Under the pieces are notes generated by a model. The model searched no databases, was not told where the DNA came from, and saw nothing but the letters and a program-made list of their open reading frames with translations. From positions 434,001-498,000 of the forward strand of contig CAVXYY010000001.1 of the NCBI GenBank assembly GCA_963766195.1: 64,000 nucleotides of DNA. The letters run 5' to 3'. Positions 62,854-64,000 of this stretch are shown piece after piece. The DNA is from JAHEFT01 sp963766195. GTDB taxonomy: Bacteria; Pseudomonadota; Gammaproteobacteria; Xanthomonadales; SZUA-36. The stretch's first letter is position 1; each line of letters begins with the position of its first letter. The position numbers were made by a program, and so were the translations under genes.

Positions 62854-63908
62854 TTATTCTTGTAATAGGCCCATCAACTCCTGGTGTATTTCCTTCCAAT
62901 TGGCTGCCAAGTTCACGGTACATATTTGAATAGAGTGCCCGGGCAATTGGTAAGTTTGGCGCACCGAGCGCTCAACCACTGGGTATAGAAGCATGCCGCT
63001 GGCATGGCCGTCCATTCCACCCCTGGCCTCCAAGTTTTTCAGGTAGGCATATAGCTGATAGAGGTTTCCTGAATGGATTGTCTCTCTGTCGTAATATTTT
63101 TGGAAAGTCTCCCTGTAGAATTTCGCATCGATGATTAGAGTCTTGCCGGTCTTCACATTGCGAACAGAAATGTCGGTTTCCATTGTGGGTAAAAACCGAA
63201 GCTCGGGGTCGCTGGCGCTTGTCGCCTTCCAATAAATACGTTCCTTTTTGATGGATAGGTCAGAGCGGTGTGTCTTGTAGAAATTAAACAGAAAGTTTTC
63301 AAACAAATGTGCCATTTGCCTATCATTGCGAATGAAGTCCCTAAACTTGTACTCGCCCGCCTCTTCATCCACAAGACTCATATCCAGCACCAACTCGCAA
63401 ATCCTCAGCAAAAATTTATAGGCGCGATTGTTGCCATGCAGTTGCACTTTCCGGAACGCATGCTTGCTCAGTGGAATTGCAGTGATACGCACCAAGTCTT
63501 CTGCTCCTCGCACACCTCGTAGTTTTTGCCTGTCAGTCGCTGTCCAAGTTCGGCGCGCCCGAATATCCGCTGAACTGTCGACAGTAAAATCTGATTAGGC
63601 AGCGTATCAACGCTGAGCTCATCAAACTGGCAGTGGGCCCGGCCGTGTGCAGTCAACATTCGTCGGGCTGTCACGCCGATATTGATACGGCCTCTAATGC
63701 CCGCGATTTCCTCCTCATGCGCTAAATAGTTTTGGTCTAGCCCGCGTCTGAGCAGATGATTGACTCCACCATGCAAAACTGACGCAAACAAATTAACAAG
63801 CTTATTGCTCTCTAACTTCGAGACATCGGTGATTTCCCCCTCAACAAGACTATTCCATGAATAGATGAGAAGGTAGTAGATGTTCTGGATAGGGATCGGC
63901 GACGACAA
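62854..63908 (-). pseudogene. mcrC: McrC subunit of a type IV restriction system, one frameshift
   Basis: About 351 residues when repaired, close to the 348 of E. coli McrC. The TTG start at 63908 has an AGGAG site placed in the end of mcrB. PIPIQNIYYLLIYSWNSL is the typical McrC start. The frame changes near 63505-63515 (one base missing), between GKNYEV and LVRITAIPLSKHAFRKVQLHGNNRAYKFLL. The second part contains the PD-(D/E)xK nuclease site (PTMETDISV and LIIDAKFYRE). McrC associates with the McrB GTPase ring and cuts modified DNA. Confidence 0.82.
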
Positions 63909-63913
63909 GCTAT

Positions 63914-64000
63914 TCAGCTCCTACGCAGCAACAACTCCACGAGACTTTTCGCTTGCTTGGCGTCGTCAAAGTAATATTCCCTAAGCAGCGGCTCGATCTC
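63914..64000 (-). CDS. mcrB: McrB C-terminal end, cut by window edge
   Basis: Only the last 28 residues are present: EIEPLLREYYFDDAKQAKS, then a short leucine-rich end. EIxPLLxEYxxxD is the familiar end of the McrB AAA+ GTPase. It lies five bases before the mcrC start on the same strand, the normal mcrBC order. Confidence 0.7.
   Translation of the reverse strand, partial: EIEPLLREYYFDDAKQAKSLVELLLRRS

Noticed and set aside
1..64000. tRNA, rRNA or riboswitch genes
   Set aside because: I looked for cloverleaf arms with TTCGA loops and for common riboswitch cores and saw none I could support; small RNAs cannot be excluded by eye.

Overview
The window is a GC-rich chromosomal segment of a gammaproteobacterium. 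The gene content (three TolB-like/TPR membrane proteins that all begin with an ELKRRNV motif, several exported S9 and M1 peptidases, DUF4845, a truncated globin, secreted proteins with a WYN...GxGF domain, RAYT-style palindromic repeats) resembles marine or soil lineages around Xanthomonadales, Wenzhouxiangella and Woeseia. That placement is inference from gene families; there is no rRNA or tRNA to anchor it. No prophage, integrase, transposase or CRISPR array was seen.

Layout. 1-8.8 kb: a cut glutathione S-transferase, a broken M35 metallopeptidase beside a broken lipoprotein resembling its propeptide, two small envelope proteins, a beta-helix surface protein, and a coupled slipin/NfeD pair. 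8.9-16.3 kb: prolyl oligopeptidase, the first TolB-like/TPR protein, a membrane-anchored TIR-TPR protein and a truncated globin. 16.3-22.3 kb: VapBC, an amidohydrolase, the second TolB-like/TPR protein, a voltage-gated channel remnant and a transglutaminase-like protein. 22.4-27.2 kb: a cupin and a tight three-gene operon (two FAD oxidoreductases and a GcvT-like folate enzyme). 27.6-38.2 kb: the third TolB-like/TPR protein, beta-propeller proteins, a DUF5694 protein, an M1 aminopeptidase, DUF2784, DUF4845 and a Cof-type phosphatase. 38.4-64 kb: an accessory-rich stretch with mobile mystery A/B (Fic), three HigBA/RelE-type modules, HicAB, a HEPN protein, a Cas4-like DUF2779 nuclease and McrBC at the right edge, interleaved with housekeeping-type genes (acyl-CoA dehydrogenase, Xaa-Pro aminopeptidase, TerC, saccharopine-dehydrogenase-like).

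Two things cut across the window. First, intergenic spaces carry short inverted repeats of related consensus: AAAAAGGGGCCGGATAC...GTATCCGGCCCCTTTTT (ten copies), GGGGTCGGACC pairs around AT-rich spacers, and GGGGTCAGAGT pairs. Several copies sit exactly between convergent genes, where they could serve as bidirectional terminators, and some supply the last codons and the stop of a gene. Second, seven otherwise well-conserved genes are broken by one or two frame changes, many explicable as one-base homopolymer length changes. This looks more like assembly error than mass decay; the channel gene, which has lost its S2 helix, is different and looks like a true deletion.

The most unusual items are the stand-alone propeptide-like lipoprotein next to the M35 peptidase, the TIR-TM-TPR protein, the GcvT/oxidoreductase operon, the exported short-chain dehydrogenase, and the palindromic operators at the start of nearly every toxin-antitoxin unit. 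I did not find a system that I can claim is wholly new.
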